Below are positions 1-8,990 of a DNA stretch of 64,000 nucleotides, one piece after another. Every line of letters begins with the position of its first letter. Within the stretch, counting starts at the first letter, position 1. Origin of the DNA: Hallella bergensis DSM 17361 (GTDB lineage Bacteria; Bacteroidota; Bacteroidia; Bacteroidales; Bacteroidaceae); the NCBI RefSeq assembly GCF_000160535.1, contig NZ_GG704783.1, positions 158,850 through 222,849 of the forward strand. Direction: 5' to 3'. Made by a program: the position numbers and the translations under genes. Under the pieces are notes generated by a model, which was not told the DNA's origin, did no database searches, and worked only from the letters and a program-made list of their open reading frames with translations.

Positions 1-60
1 TTCAGAATTGCAAAACTATATGCCTACCCCCATTGAAATACTACTGAGCCGTCAGCTCCT

Positions 61-131
61 TGTGAATTGAAAATTGTGACGAGTTGATGAACTCGCAAAT
101 CATTGTGAATTACAACTCCGTTGTGAGTTGT
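61..131. repeat. A/T-rich short repeats and small hairpins downstream of murF
   Basis: The motif TTGTGAATT occurs twice, near 60 and 103, and two small stem-loops are visible (GAGTT/AACTC at 81-94 and ACAACTC/GAGTTGT at 112-131). The second overlaps the end of murF and could help end its transcript. The same motif family recurs in other chromosomal spacers of this window. No gene is seen in 1-109. Confidence 0.35.
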
Positions 132-1432
132 GAAAGATGCATGCCATTTGAGCCTTTGACAAGGATGCAGTAGCCGGAAGGCTGTTCAGTGGCGAGCGCT
201 GCTTTCACTTCCTCCACATCCTTGAACTTGCGGAATTTGCACGAAGTCTTGGCAAACTCCCCTCCGACAAGCCAAATCGTATCGATGTCAGAAGCCTTGA
301 GACTGTCTGCTATCTTCTGATGTTCCTCTTCGCTCACCTCTCCCAGCTCTCGCATGTCGCCCAGAATCGCCATTCTGGGCTGCGTCATGCTCATGCGTTC
401 AAAGTTGTCTATGGCTGCCGCCATACTCGTGGGGTTGGCGTTGTAAGCATCTATGATGAGTCGGTTGCGGCTTGTTTCAACAAATTGCGATCGGTTGTTG
501 CTCGGCGTGTAGCTTTCGAGCGCCTGACGGATTTGCTCTTCCGACACACCGAAGTGCAACCCCACCGTGATGGCTGCCAACACATTGTCAAGGTTGTAGG
601 CACCGACAAGATGGGTCGACACCTCCTGCATAGAGGTGGGAGAATGATGTTCGGCATGTGAAGCCCCCCATTGCAGCTTGAGAAATGGGTCACAGCTCAT
701 CACCTCACCCCACACTTGTGCCCCATCGTCCTGGCCATAGCTGATGATGCGCTCAAGCCTGCGCTGGTGAGCCATGTCCACCAGATGCTCGTTGCTCGTG
801 TTGAGAAAAACCGGCGCGTGGCACGCCTTGAGATAGTCATAGAGCTCGCCCTTGGCCTGCATCACACCCTCGAACGACCCGAAACCCTGCAGATGGGCAC
901 GCCCCACGTTGGTGATCAGTCCGCAGGTGGGTTCCACGTAGTCAACCAATTTTTTAATGTCGCCCACGTGAGAGGCTCCCATCTCCACCACCGCGATGTC
1001 ATGCGTCTTGTTCAGTCGAAGTAGCGTCTTGGGCACCCCCACATCGTTGTTGAAGTTGCCCTCGGTGTGCATCACGTTGTATTTCTCCGACAGCACCGCC
1101 GAAAGCAGTTCTTTGGTTGTTGTCTTGCCGTTCGTCCCGGTAATGCCAATCACCGGTATGTCGAACTGTCGGCGATGCTCGCGGGCGAGTTCCTTATAGG
1201 TAAGAAGACAGTCGTCCACCAGAATGATGCGGTCGTCGGCCTCGTCATCGTATTCCTTCTCGTCGATAACGGCATAGCTGCAACCCTTGTCGAGCGCAGC
1301 CTTGGCAAACTTGTTGCCGTCGAACGAAGCCCCTTTCAGGGCAATAAAGATGCTGTCCTTGGGGCAGTTGCGGCTGTCGGTCGTTACCTCCGGGTGCTGC
1401 AGGTATAGTTGATATAATTCTTTGATGTTCAT
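110..1432 (-). CDS. murF: UDP-N-acetylmuramoyl-tripeptide--D-alanyl-D-alanine ligase MurF
   Basis: Cytoplasmic Mur ligase that adds D-Ala-D-Ala to UDP-MurNAc-tripeptide, the last soluble step of peptidoglycan precursor synthesis. The 440-residue product has the family layout: an N-terminal substrate domain (TTDSR near residue 17), the ATP loop GTNGKTT at about 99-105, a central domain with the MGASH motif, and a C-terminal ligand domain (YNANP, ILGDMRELG). I chose the ATG at 1432, which begins MNIKELYQ. The 18 extra upstream codons are not family-like and reach into the promoter area. No frame damage is visible. It lies alone on the minus strand, downstream of the HU-like gene in the same direction. 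Confidence 0.95.
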   Translation of the reverse strand: MNIKELYQLYLQHPEVTTDSRNCPKDSIFIALKGASFDGNKFAKAALDKGCSYAVIDEKEYDDEADDRIILVDDCLLTYKELAREHRRQFDIPVIGITGTNGKTTTKELLSAVLSEKYNVMHTEGNFNNDVGVPKTLLRLNKTHDIAVVEMGASHVGDIKKLVDYVEPTCGLITNVGRAHLQGFGSFEGVMQAKGELYDYLKACHAPVFLNTSNEHLVDMAHQRRLERIISYGQDDGAQVWGEVMSCDPFLKLQWGASHAEHHSPTSMQEVSTHLVGAYNLDNVLAAITVGLHFGVSEEQIRQALESYTPSNNRSQFVETSRNRLIIDAYNANPTSMAAAIDNFERMSMTQPRMAILGDMRELGEVSEEEHQKIADSLKASDIDTIWLVGGEFAKTSCKFRKFKDVEEVKAALATEQPSGYCILVKGSNGMHLSQLTTEL

Positions 1433-1554
1433 GACTTTTCTTAATAGGATGATAATCGTTTTGTGTTCGCGTTTCTCAAGGTGCAAAAATACTCCAAAAG
1501 TTCATGACCTGCAAGAAATGGGTAAGAAAAAAACAGGTCGACTTGTCCCCGTGG

Positions 1555-2154
1555 TCAGGACAATGGACTCATATAGACAGGCGATCTTCTTGACCCTTCC
1601 TTCACAAGTATTCCGAGTTCGGTGAGTTGCTTGAGCCATTGCAAGGCAGCCGACTTGCGCAACCCAAACTCGTCCTCCATGATTTTCCGGTTGATGAATC
1701 GATGACTGGCAAGATAAGACCTCACTTTTTTCGCCATTTCATCGGCATTATACCGGTGCGAACGCGTGGTGCCCTCCATGCGCAAGAACCTCACCCTGCC
1801 TTGCATGTCGCTCATGACAGACGCTTCGGGACGAAACAAGATGCCCGAGGCATAGAGATGGTTGCCCCTCATCTTTTTCCGGTCTTCGAGCTTGATGCTC
1901 CTCACTTTCAACGAAAAATAACCAATGCTCGACAGATGTAGGCGACGACCTGCCGAGAGTTCCGTGGTCATGACATGGTTCAGGGCCGCCAAGACGCTCC
2001 TGATGTCGCTGGCGGTGAGGGTGCAGTTGTGGCTTATTTTTTCTTCCAGTTCTCTGGGAGAAAGGGATTGTTCATACTGCGGACGGGCATAAAAACGTTG
2101 CTCGCCGCTTCCGTTAGAATTCTCAATGGAATGAATGTCAAATTTGATGCTCAT
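1555..2154 (-). CDS. HU-related DNA-binding protein with C-terminal winged-helix-like part
   Basis: A 199-residue protein. Its first about 125 residues resemble the Bacteroidetes HU/IHF-related family (RFYARPQ near the start, an LTASDIRSVLAAL helix, then GRRLHLSSIGYFSLKV). These proteins bind DNA without sequence specificity and help organise the nucleoid. Residues 140-199 (ADEMAKKVRSYL, AALQWLKQLTELGIL) look like a small winged helix, which would make it a two-domain nucleoid or regulatory protein. The start at 2154 (MSIKFDIH) is preferred because it begins the conserved domain and sits about 90 nt below a TAnnTTTG box. The longer upstream reading frame has no family resemblance. Function beyond DNA binding is inference. 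Confidence 0.8.
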   Translation of the reverse strand: MSIKFDIHSIENSNGSGEQRFYARPQYEQSLSPRELEEKISHNCTLTASDIRSVLAALNHVMTTELSAGRRLHLSSIGYFSLKVRSIKLEDRKKMRGNHLYASGILFRPEASVMSDMQGRVRFLRMEGTTRSHRYNADEMAKKVRSYLASHRFINRKIMEDEFGLRKSAALQWLKQLTELGILVKEGSRRSPVYMSPLS

Positions 2155-2246
2155 AATTGTTGAATGAATTTGTTGAATAGATAGGGTAGAACATGCGCGT
2201 AAGCTTGGACTTTTCCGCATTCCACCGTATGTGTGTTGTCGTGTGG

Positions 2247-2254
2247 CAAAGATA
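2247..2254 (-). promoter_or_regulatory. -7 promoter box for the HU-like gene
   Basis: Read on the minus strand this is TATCTTTG, an exact match to the Bacteroidetes TAnnTTTG -7 box, about 90 nt upstream of the 2154 start. No good TTTG -33 box is visible. Confidence 0.45.
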
Positions 2255-2443
2255 CGCAACCCTTTCCCTACGATCATCACCACATGGGGGTATGGCGGCA
2301 ACCATGTCGTATGGCGAGTGCCGGACACCCGTCGCACGGACGCAGTTCATGTGGATGTCGGCCGCCGAACAGTTGTTTCGCGGTCGGAAAACAGCAAGGT
2401 GCAGTTGTGATGAGAAAAGTATGTGACGAAGATGAATATTTCA

Positions 2444-2474
2444 TTGGCAGTTTACTGATTATTTTGTAAGTTTG
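2444..2474 (+). promoter_or_regulatory. Promoter of folP-cdaA
   Basis: TTGG at 2444-2447 and TAAGTTTG at 2467-2474 are separated by 19 nt, matching the TTTG-N19-21-TAnnTTTG Bacteroidetes promoter with one mismatch in -33. It lies 18 nt above the folP start chosen here. Confidence 0.6.
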
Positions 2475-2492
2475 CAGAAAAGTATCGCAACA

Positions 2493-3287
2493 ATGGACTA
2501 TACAATCAATGTTCGTGGTCGCCTGATGTCTCTGGGCGAACCGCAGGTGATGGGTATTATGAATGTCACGCCCAATTCGTTCTACGCGACGAGCCGCGTA
2601 CAGACCGAGACGGCTATCCGAGCTCGTGTGAAGCAAATCCGTGCAGAGGGAGGGACCATTATAGACGTGGGTGCCTGCTCCACGAATCCCTATCTCGAGA
2701 AGCTCACCTCCGAGGAGGAAGAGATGCGCCAACTTGACATGGCGCTGACCGTGTTGAAGGAAGAGGATGCCGAAATCGCTGTTTCCATCGATACTTTTCG
2801 TGCCAAGGTGGCACAGATGTGCATTGAGAAATATCATGTCGACATCATCAATGACATTTCCACCGGGGAAGACCCCGAGATGTTTCCCCTCGTGGCGGAA
2901 ACCGGTACGCCCTATATCCTGATGACGCAGAAGGCGACCCTCCACGATATACTGATGGAATTCTCGGAAAAGGTGCAGCAGTTGCGCGACCTTGGACAGA
3001 AGGATATCATCCTCGACCCGGGATATGGCTTTGGCAAGACGATGGCCGAAAACTTCAAATTGTTCGATGAAATGGACCGTTTTGAGGTGATGGAGCTACC
3101 CTTGCTTGTAGGAATTTCGCGCAAGCGTATGATTTATCAGACTTTTGGCACCACGCCCGAGGAATCGCTCAACGGCACTACCGTACTCAACACCATCGCG
3201 TTGACGAAGGGAGCCTCAATCCTTCGTGTGCACGACGTAAAAGAAGCCGTAGAGGCCGTCAGGCTGTATAAGGCACTCCGAAGTTAG
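2493..3287 (+). CDS. folP: Dihydropteroate synthase
   Basis: Condenses p-aminobenzoate with dihydropterin pyrophosphate in folate synthesis; this is the sulfonamide target. The 264-residue TIM-barrel protein shows the hallmark MGIMNVTPNSF near the N-terminus (usually MNVTPDSF, so the common Asp is Asn here), IIDVGACSTNP, VSIDTFRAKVA, DIINDISTG, ILDPGYGFGK and LVGISRKRMI. The ATG at 2493 (MDYTINVRG) is preferred over the one 21 nt upstream, which would begin within a few bases of the -7 box. cdaA follows 43 nt later in the same direction and is probably cotranscribed. Confidence 0.95.
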   Translation: MDYTINVRGRLMSLGEPQVMGIMNVTPNSFYATSRVQTETAIRARVKQIRAEGGTIIDVGACSTNPYLEKLTSEEEEMRQLDMALTVLKEEDAEIAVSIDTFRAKVAQMCIEKYHVDIINDISTGEDPEMFPLVAETGTPYILMTQKATLHDILMEFSEKVQQLRDLGQKDIILDPGYGFGKTMAENFKLFDEMDRFEVMELPLLVGISRKRMIYQTFGTTPEESLNGTTVLNTIALTKGASILRVHDVKEAVEAVRLYKALRS

Positions 3288-3330
3288 GAACTGCCTTCTC
3301 AACATTTTCACTCCCTAAAGTAAAGAAGCT

Positions 3331-4113
3331 ATGTTCTTTGAATTTGGAATTAAAGACGCCATCGACATCCTGCTTGTCGCCCTGATGCTTTACTATATCT
3401 ACCGACTGATGAAAGAGAGCCGGTCGCTCAACGTTTTTGTCGGTATCATGGTGTTTGTGCTGATGTGGTTGTTTGTGTCGCAGGTACTTGAAATGCGCCT
3501 GCTGGGAAGCATCATGGACAAGTTGGTGAGTGTCGGTGTCATCGGGTTGATCGTGCTGTTCAAGGACGAGATACGCAAGTTTCTCTATCAGCTGGGCGAG
3601 CATCAGCGGGTGAAGCACCTGTTGAGGTTTTTCAAACAGAAGAAAGACGGCAGTGAGGAAGAAGACAAGGAGACCATCATGCCCATCGTGTGGTCGTGTA
3701 TGGATATGGCCAAGGGTAAAGTGGGTGCACTCATCGTGATAGAACGGGGTATTCCGCTCGATGACATTGTGCAGACCGGAGAGGTGGTGGATGCAGCGTT
3801 GAACAAGATTCTGATCGAGAACATCTTCTTCAAGAACTCACCGTTGCATGACGGAGCCATGATTATTTCCAAACGACGCATCAAGGCGGCCGGTTGTATC
3901 TTGCCTGTGAGCCACAGTATGGACATTCCCAAGGAGTTGGGGCTTCGACATCGGGCTGCCTTAGGCATCTCTCAGGATTCCGATGCCATTGCCGTGGTGG
4001 TGTCTGAGGAGACCGGTCGAATCAGTGTGGCCATCAAGGGTCGGTTCCATCTGCGTCTCTCGGCAGAGGAACTTGAAAGCACGCTGGCGCGGGAGATGAC
4101 GAAGCGGACTTGA
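3331..4113 (+). CDS. cdaA: Membrane diadenylate cyclase CdaA (c-di-AMP synthase)
   Basis: Makes cyclic di-AMP from two ATP molecules; the nucleotide controls potassium, osmotic and cell-wall balance. The 260-residue protein has three predicted N-terminal membrane helices (about residues 10-28, 35-55 and 60-77), then a DAC catalytic domain carrying DGA (174-176) and RHR (206-208), the two signature motifs. Length matches CdaA-type enzymes. The pairing with folP is a familiar Bacteroidetes arrangement. No CdaR or GlmM gene lies beside it, unlike the Firmicutes operon. Confidence 0.93.
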   Translation: MFFEFGIKDAIDILLVALMLYYIYRLMKESRSLNVFVGIMVFVLMWLFVSQVLEMRLLGSIMDKLVSVGVIGLIVLFKDEIRKFLYQLGEHQRVKHLLRFFKQKKDGSEEEDKETIMPIVWSCMDMAKGKVGALIVIERGIPLDDIVQTGEVVDAALNKILIENIFFKNSPLHDGAMIISKRRIKAAGCILPVSHSMDIPKELGLRHRAALGISQDSDAIAVVVSEETGRISVAIKGRFHLRLSAEELESTLAREMTKRT

Positions 4114-4158
4114 CGAAAAATGTTAACGACATTTAACCCAAGCCCGTTGCACGATTTC

Positions 4159-4189
4159 TTGCCAGGCTCGCAAAAGATAAGTAACTTTG
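4159..4189 (+). promoter_or_regulatory. Promoter of pta
   Basis: TAACTTTG at 4182-4189 is an exact -7 box. A TTG-containing weak -33 element lies at 4159-4161, about 20 nt upstream. The pta start is 37 nt below the -7 box. Confidence 0.55.
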
Positions 4190-4226
4190 TGGAAATAACA
4201 GTTATCTAATCGAATAAAATCAAATT

Positions 4227-5276
4227 ATGAATTTATTAGAAAGCATTGTAGCGCGTGCTAAGGCTGACAAGCAGCGCATCGTTCTGCCCGAAGCAGAGGA
4301 GGAACGCACATTGAGAGCAGCCGACAAGGTGCTGGCCGATGAAATGGCCAATTTGATACTCATCGGCAATCCCGATAACATCAGGAAAAAGGCTGAGGAG
4401 TGGGGATTGAAGCATATAGACAAGGCTACCTTGGTCGACCCGTCGAACTGCGACAAGACCGAGGAATATGCAACCTTGCTGGCTGAACTGCGCAAGAAGA
4501 AGGGCATGACGGTTGATCAGGCTCGCGAATTGGTGACTAAGAACAATCTCTATTTGGGTTGTATGATCATCAAGACTGGCGATGCCGACGGTCAGATCTC
4601 CGGAGCATTGAGCACCACGGGCGACACACTCCGTCCGGCTCTCCAGATTATTAAGTGCGCACCCGGCGTTACCTGCGTGAGCGGTGCAATGCTGTTGCTG
4701 ACCAACGAGCAGCAGTATGGCGAAAATGGTATTGTGGTGATGGGCGATGTGGCCGTGACACCTAATCCAACCGCCGACCAGTTGGCTCAGATTGCCTATA
4801 CCACGGCTCAGACGGCCCGTAGCGTTGCAGGAATTGAACAACCACAGGTTGCCATGCTGAGCTTCTCTACCAAGGGGTCGGCTAAGGATGCCATTGACAA
4901 GCAGACGGGCAAGAGCGTCTATATTATCGACAAGGTGTTGGAGGCAACGAAGATAGCCAAGGAGAGGTATCCTGATCTGAAATTGGATGGGGAACTTCAG
5001 GCCGACGCAGCGCTCGACCCTAAAACGGCTTCAACGAAAGCACCGGGTAGTGAGGTGGCCGGTAAGGCCAACGTGCTCGTAGTGCCTAACCTTGAGGTAG
5101 GAAATATTGGTTATAAATTGGTGCAGCGCTTGGGTGGTGCAACGGCTATCGGCCCAATCCTCCAGGGTATTGCTCGTCCGGTGAACGACCTCAGTCGTGG
5201 CTGCTCGGTAGATGACATCTATTATATGGTGGCCATTACGGCTTGTCAGGCGCAGGAAGCGAAGGGCAATTCATAA
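4227..5276 (+). CDS. pta: Phosphate acetyltransferase
   Basis: Interconverts acetyl-CoA and acetyl phosphate, the first half of the Pta-AckA acetate and ATP pathway used in fermentation. The 349-residue protein is the short form lacking the N-terminal regulatory domains of the E. coli enzyme. It begins MNLLESIVARAKADKQRIVLP and contains PEAEEERTLRAA, GQISGALSTTGDTLRPA, SFSTKGSA and DGELQADAAL, all typical of the catalytic domain. ackA follows after a repeat-filled spacer of about 140 nt, so the two are probably cotranscribed. Confidence 0.95.
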   Translation: MNLLESIVARAKADKQRIVLPEAEEERTLRAADKVLADEMANLILIGNPDNIRKKAEEWGLKHIDKATLVDPSNCDKTEEYATLLAELRKKKGMTVDQARELVTKNNLYLGCMIIKTGDADGQISGALSTTGDTLRPALQIIKCAPGVTCVSGAMLLLTNEQQYGENGIVVMGDVAVTPNPTADQLAQIAYTTAQTARSVAGIEQPQVAMLSFSTKGSAKDAIDKQTGKSVYIIDKVLEATKIAKERYPDLKLDGELQADAALDPKTASTKAPGSEVAGKANVLVVPNLEVGNIGYKLVQRLGGATAIGPILQGIARPVNDLSRGCSVDDIYYMVAITACQAQEAKGNS

Positions 5277-5400
5277 TTCATAATTCATAATTCATAATTG
5301 GTGCAGCGCGTTTGCAATTCCCAATTTACAATTTACAATTCACAATTGGCGCTGCATCAATTCTTCATTCTTCACTCTTATCTCTTAACTTTCATCTCTT
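5270..5400. repeat. Short A/T-rich direct repeats between pta and ackA
   Basis: The spacer holds three or four copies of TTCATAA/AATTCATAATT from about 5270, then AATTTACAATT and AATTCACAATT units, then ATTCTTCATTCTTCACTCTT and two copies of ATCTCTTAACTTT. The unit families reappear at 12,537-12,620 and 18,688-18,740. They sit inside a likely operon. No ORF or clear terminator is present. Confidence 0.7.
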
Positions 5401-5415
5401 AACTTTTAATTTAAA

Positions 5416-6615
5416 ATGAAAATATTAGTACTTAACTGCGGAAGCAGTTCTATAAAATATAAGCTGTACGACATGGCCGACGAGAGCGTGCTCGCTCAGG
5501 GCGGCGTGGAGCGTATTGGGCTCGACGAAGCCTTTATCAAGGTGACTCTTGGTAACGGTGAGAAAAAGCAAATTATGGCAGACCTACCTACTCACAAAGA
5601 GGGGGTTGCCTTGGTGTTCAAGGTGTTGCTCGATCCGGAGATCGGCGCGCTGAAGAGTGTCGACGAGATCGACGCTGTGGGGCACCGCATTGTGCAGGGT
5701 GGCGACCTGTTCGAAAAAAGTTGCCTCGTTACACCGGAAGTGGAAAAAGGCATTGAGAGCCTGATCGATCTGGCTCCTGTACACAATGCCGGACACCTGC
5801 GTGGACTTCGCGCGGTAGATGAACTGATGCCAACTGTGCCTCAGGTAGTGGTGTTCGACAATGCATTCCATAGCACGATGCCCGATTATGCCTATTTGTA
5901 TGCCATCCCCTATGAGCTGTACCAGAAATATCATGTACGCCGTTACGGATTCCATGGAACGAGTCATCGTTACGTTTCCCAGCGCGTGGCCGAGATTCTG
6001 GGCAGGGATATCAACGACATGAAAATTATCACCTGTCACATCGGAAACGGTGCCAGTGTTGCAGCCATCAAGAATGGTAAGGTGGTCGACACCTCCATGG
6101 GACTCACCCCGCTGGCCGGCCTGATGATGGGCAGTCGTTCGGGCGATATCGATGCCAGTGCCGTGACGTATCTCATGGAGAAACTTGACAAGAAACCGCA
6201 GGAGATGGCCGACTTCCTGAACAAGGAGAGCGGTATGCTCGGAATTACGGGTATATCCAGTGATATGCGCGAGATTGAGGCTGCCGAAAAGGCCGGCAAC
6301 GAGCGAGCTGTTCTCGGTATGAAGATGTACAGCTATCGTATCAAGAAATACATCGGTGCCTATGCTGCGGCCATGGGTGGTGTGGATGCCATCGTGTGGA
6401 CGGCCGGTGTGGGTGAAAACCAGATTGGTTTACGCATGACGGCTGTCGAAGGCCTTGAATTTCTTGGCATCAAGATGGATGCGGAGCGCAACAACTGCCG
6501 TGGCGTGGAAAAGATTATCTCTGCCGATGACTCCAAGGTGAAGGTGGTGCTGGTGCCCACCGACGAGGAGATCGTCATTGCTCGGGATACGCGCGACTTG
6601 GTGGAGAAATCATGA
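5416..6615 (+). CDS. ackA: Acetate kinase
   Basis: Transfers phosphate from acetyl phosphate to ADP, giving acetate and ATP. The 399-residue protein starts MKILVLNCGSSSIKYKLYDM (ASKHA-fold phosphate loop) and carries the AckA signatures VVFDNAFHSTMP, YRRYGFHGTSHRYV-type residues around 175-190, TCHIGNGASVAAIKNG, DTSMGLTPLAG and the late GVGEN motif. Length and order are normal for the family. It follows pta and overlaps the downstream sugar kinase by 4 nt (ATGA), so pta-ackA-kdgK look like one transcript. Confidence 0.96.
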   Translation: MKILVLNCGSSSIKYKLYDMADESVLAQGGVERIGLDEAFIKVTLGNGEKKQIMADLPTHKEGVALVFKVLLDPEIGALKSVDEIDAVGHRIVQGGDLFEKSCLVTPEVEKGIESLIDLAPVHNAGHLRGLRAVDELMPTVPQVVVFDNAFHSTMPDYAYLYAIPYELYQKYHVRRYGFHGTSHRYVSQRVAEILGRDINDMKIITCHIGNGASVAAIKNGKVVDTSMGLTPLAGLMMGSRSGDIDASAVTYLMEKLDKKPQEMADFLNKESGMLGITGISSDMREIEAAEKAGNERAVLGMKMYSYRIKKYIGAYAAAMGGVDAIVWTAGVGENQIGLRMTAVEGLEFLGIKMDAERNNCRGVEKIISADDSKVKVVLVPTDEEIVIARDTRDLVEKS

Positions 6616-7649
6616 AGATTGTAACCTTTGGTGAACTATTGCTCCGGCTGTCGAAGACTGACAGCCAGAGGCTGTTTCAGGCCGGTGGGTTTGCTGCCAA
6701 CTATGGAGGCTCAGAGGCTAACGTAGCAGTGAGTCTGGCACAGCTGGGCGATAGGGTGGAATACGTGACGAGTGTGCCCGACAACCCCATCGGCGACGCT
6801 GCGCTCAACCATCTGCGCAGTTTGGGGCTCGACGTGTCGCATGCTGTCAGGAGGGGCGCGCGCTTGGGAACCTACTATTTCGAGCCATCGGCATCGTTTC
6901 GCAGCACCAAAGTGGTTTACGATCGCGACAATTCCTCATTCAACACCATGGCTCATGGCGACATAGACTGGGATGCTGTATTCAGCGACGCCACCCTGTT
7001 CCATTGTTCGGGCATCACATGTGCCACCAGCCGTGACGCACTTTGCACCACGATGGAGGCCGTGGAGTTGGCCCATGAGCGTGGGGTAGAACTCACATGC
7101 GACATTAATTACCGAGGGTCGCTGTGGAAATATCCCGGTGCAGACGCCCGCCAAGCTACGCGTGAACTGATGAAATACAGTGAATTTGTGTTTGGCGACC
7201 AGATTGAATGGTATGTGGCCAGCGGCTTGAACCCCATTCCCTTTACAGCTGTCGATGCCTCATACGAGTTTGACAGGGATGCTTACCAGCGCTATTTCGA
7301 CAAGATTCATAAGATGTTTCCCAATTGCAAGCGCATGCTTGTGGCTCATCGCAACCAGCTTTCTTTCCAGCATCATATCAATGCTGCAGTGCTTTGGGCC
7401 GAGGGTAAGATTTATACGTCGCGCATTTGGAACATCAATCCTGTGGTGGACCAGATGGGCGTGGGCGATGCCTGGGTGGCTGCATTTATCCATGCCCGCC
7501 ACAAATGGCCTGACGACGACCAGCAATGCTTGGAGTTTTCAGTGTCGGCATCAGCTCTGAAAAATACCATTCCCGGAGATCAAAACCTTGTTACTGAAGC
7601 CGAAGTGCTTGCCAACATGAGCAGAACCGGTGGGCGCATTGACCGGTAA
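6612..7649 (+). CDS. kdgK: PfkB-family sugar kinase, probable 2-dehydro-3-deoxygluconokinase
   Basis: Predicted to phosphorylate 2-keto-3-deoxygluconate in uronate and pectin breakdown. The 345-residue protein begins MKIVTFGELLLRLS, has the glycine-rich GGFAANYGGSEANVAVSLAQLG substrate region and ends with the PfkB active-site motif written GVGDAW (usually GAGDAF), retaining the catalytic Asp. Overlap with ackA by 4 nt implies translational coupling. A KduI gene about 9 kb away would make a precursor of its substrate, which supports KDG over other sugars. Substrate assignment remains inferred. Confidence 0.82.
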   Translation: MKIVTFGELLLRLSKTDSQRLFQAGGFAANYGGSEANVAVSLAQLGDRVEYVTSVPDNPIGDAALNHLRSLGLDVSHAVRRGARLGTYYFEPSASFRSTKVVYDRDNSSFNTMAHGDIDWDAVFSDATLFHCSGITCATSRDALCTTMEAVELAHERGVELTCDINYRGSLWKYPGADARQATRELMKYSEFVFGDQIEWYVASGLNPIPFTAVDASYEFDRDAYQRYFDKIHKMFPNCKRMLVAHRNQLSFQHHINAAVLWAEGKIYTSRIWNINPVVDQMGVGDAWVAAFIHARHKWPDDDQQCLEFSVSASALKNTIPGDQNLVTEAEVLANMSRTGGRIDR

Positions 7650-7664
7650 ACAGGAAATGGTATG

Positions 7665-7703
7665 AAAAACAGCACCCGGACAAGATGCCCGGGTGCTGTT
7701 TTT
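7665..7703. terminator. Bidirectional terminator between kdgK and lpxH
   Basis: A 15-bp perfect stem (AAAAACAGCACCCGG with its complement CCGGGTGCTGTTTTT) closes a 9-nt loop. It carries A and T tracts at its ends, between two convergent genes. Confidence 0.85.
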
Positions 7704-7731
7704 CGTACTAACCCATTTTGATATCCACAGA

Positions 7732-8496
7732 TTAGGGTTGGCTCTCGCCCTCTATATATTGTTCAAGGAAGAGATGCTCGCCATCGAACACGGCATACGT
7801 GAACTGCCATATCCAGTCGCCGAGGATGAGCACACGTGCCTTGTTTTCCAATGTAAGGTCGAGTTCAATATGCCGATGCCCATAGAGGAAATAGTCGATA
7901 TTGGGGTGAGTCTTCATGTACTCTTTGGTCCAGCGAACGAGGAACTCCTTGTCTTCGCCCTGAAAGGGAAGTTCCTTGCCGTCGGCGCGTTTCATCCTGC
8001 TGTGCTTGGCCCAGTTCAGGCCGAGCTGCATGCCCCACCAAGGATGCAGGAAGTTGAGCAACTTCTGGCAGACAGGGTTATGGAACATCTTTCGCAAGAG
8101 TTTGAAATTGTTGTCGGGGTCGCCCAGGCCGTCGCCGTGTGCAATGTAAAATTCCTTACCATAAAGCTCGGTGGTGAGCGGCTTTCTATGCACAATCAGT
8201 CCACACTCCTGCTCTAAATAGCCGTAGGTCCACAGGTCATGGTTGCCGGTGAAGAAATGAACCTCTACGCCCATGTCGGTTATTTCGGACAGTTTGCCCA
8301 GGAATCGGGTGTATCCTTTGGGCACCACATACTTGTATTCGTTCCAGAAATCAAACATGTCGCCCAGCAGATAGATAGCATCAGCCTTGTTCTTGATGCT
8401 GTCCAGAAATCGCACCAAGCGTCTTTCCTGCGTTCTTTTATGCTTGAAAGCCAGCGAGCCCAAATGCGCATCAGATAAGAAATATATTTTTTTCAT
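7732..8496 (-). CDS. lpxH: UDP-2,3-diacylglucosamine diphosphatase (LpxH-type)
   Basis: Calcineurin-like metallophosphatase that hydrolyses UDP-2,3-diacylglucosamine to lipid X in lipid A synthesis, acting at the inner face of the inner membrane. The 254-residue product shows the metal-ligand series DAHLG near residue 9, GDMFDFW near 45, GNHDLW near 85 and YGHRH near 205. These are in the family order and spacing. It lies just downstream of the DUF59 gene in the same direction, with a 24-nt gap, and the pair may be cotranscribed. Confidence 0.88.
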   Translation of the reverse strand: MKKIYFLSDAHLGSLAFKHKRTQERRLVRFLDSIKNKADAIYLLGDMFDFWNEYKYVVPKGYTRFLGKLSEITDMGVEVHFFTGNHDLWTYGYLEQECGLIVHRKPLTTELYGKEFYIAHGDGLGDPDNNFKLLRKMFHNPVCQKLLNFLHPWWGMQLGLNWAKHSRMKRADGKELPFQGEDKEFLVRWTKEYMKTHPNIDYFLYGHRHIELDLTLENKARVLILGDWIWQFTYAVFDGEHLFLEQYIEGESQP

Positions 8497-8520
8497 GATG
8501 AGTTGCCAATTCTTGATGAT

Positions 8521-8841
8521 TTACTCAAATCCCAGTTCCACCCGTGCTTCCTCGCTCATCATGCTTTGATCCCATGCGGGATCGAACACGAGGTTCACAT
8601 TGGCAGACGTCACACCCTCGACACTTTCCACCTTGGTACGCACGTCTTCGAGAATGAAGTCGGCTGCGGGACAAGAAGGAGAGGTGAAGGTCATGTCCAG
8701 ATCCAGTGTGCCATCGTCTTGGAGATCCACCTTATATATCATGCCAAGATCCCAAATGTTCACGGGAATCTCGGGGTCGTACACGGTTTTGATAACGTCC
8801 ACGATACGCTCTTCAATCTTGGCTTTTTCTTCTTGTGTCAT
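8521..8841 (-). CDS. DUF59 / MIP18-family metal-sulfur cluster assembly protein
   Basis: A 106-residue member of the SufT/PaaD-like DUF59 family, proteins that help assemble or deliver Fe-S clusters. It contains the family core VYDPEIPVNIWDLGMIY and DMTFTSPSCPAADFI with the conserved Cys, and ends FDPAWDQSMMSEEARVELGFE. Single-domain length is normal. No suf genes are nearby. Its pairing with lpxH is probably a transcriptional convenience rather than a shared pathway. Confidence 0.85.
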   Translation of the reverse strand: MTQEEKAKIEERIVDVIKTVYDPEIPVNIWDLGMIYKVDLQDDGTLDLDMTFTSPSCPAADFILEDVRTKVESVEGVTSANVNLVFDPAWDQSMMSEEARVELGFE

Positions 8842-8990
8842 GTTGCTAATGGTTTGTTTATGCTGCGAATTTAAGAAATAAAATTGAGAAATCCGACGAA
8901 TCTATTGTAAGAAATCGGTGATGTTATAGAAGACGGCTCGTAAAAGCAAGGTCAAATACATGCAAACGCATGCATGACGGACTGGTGGAG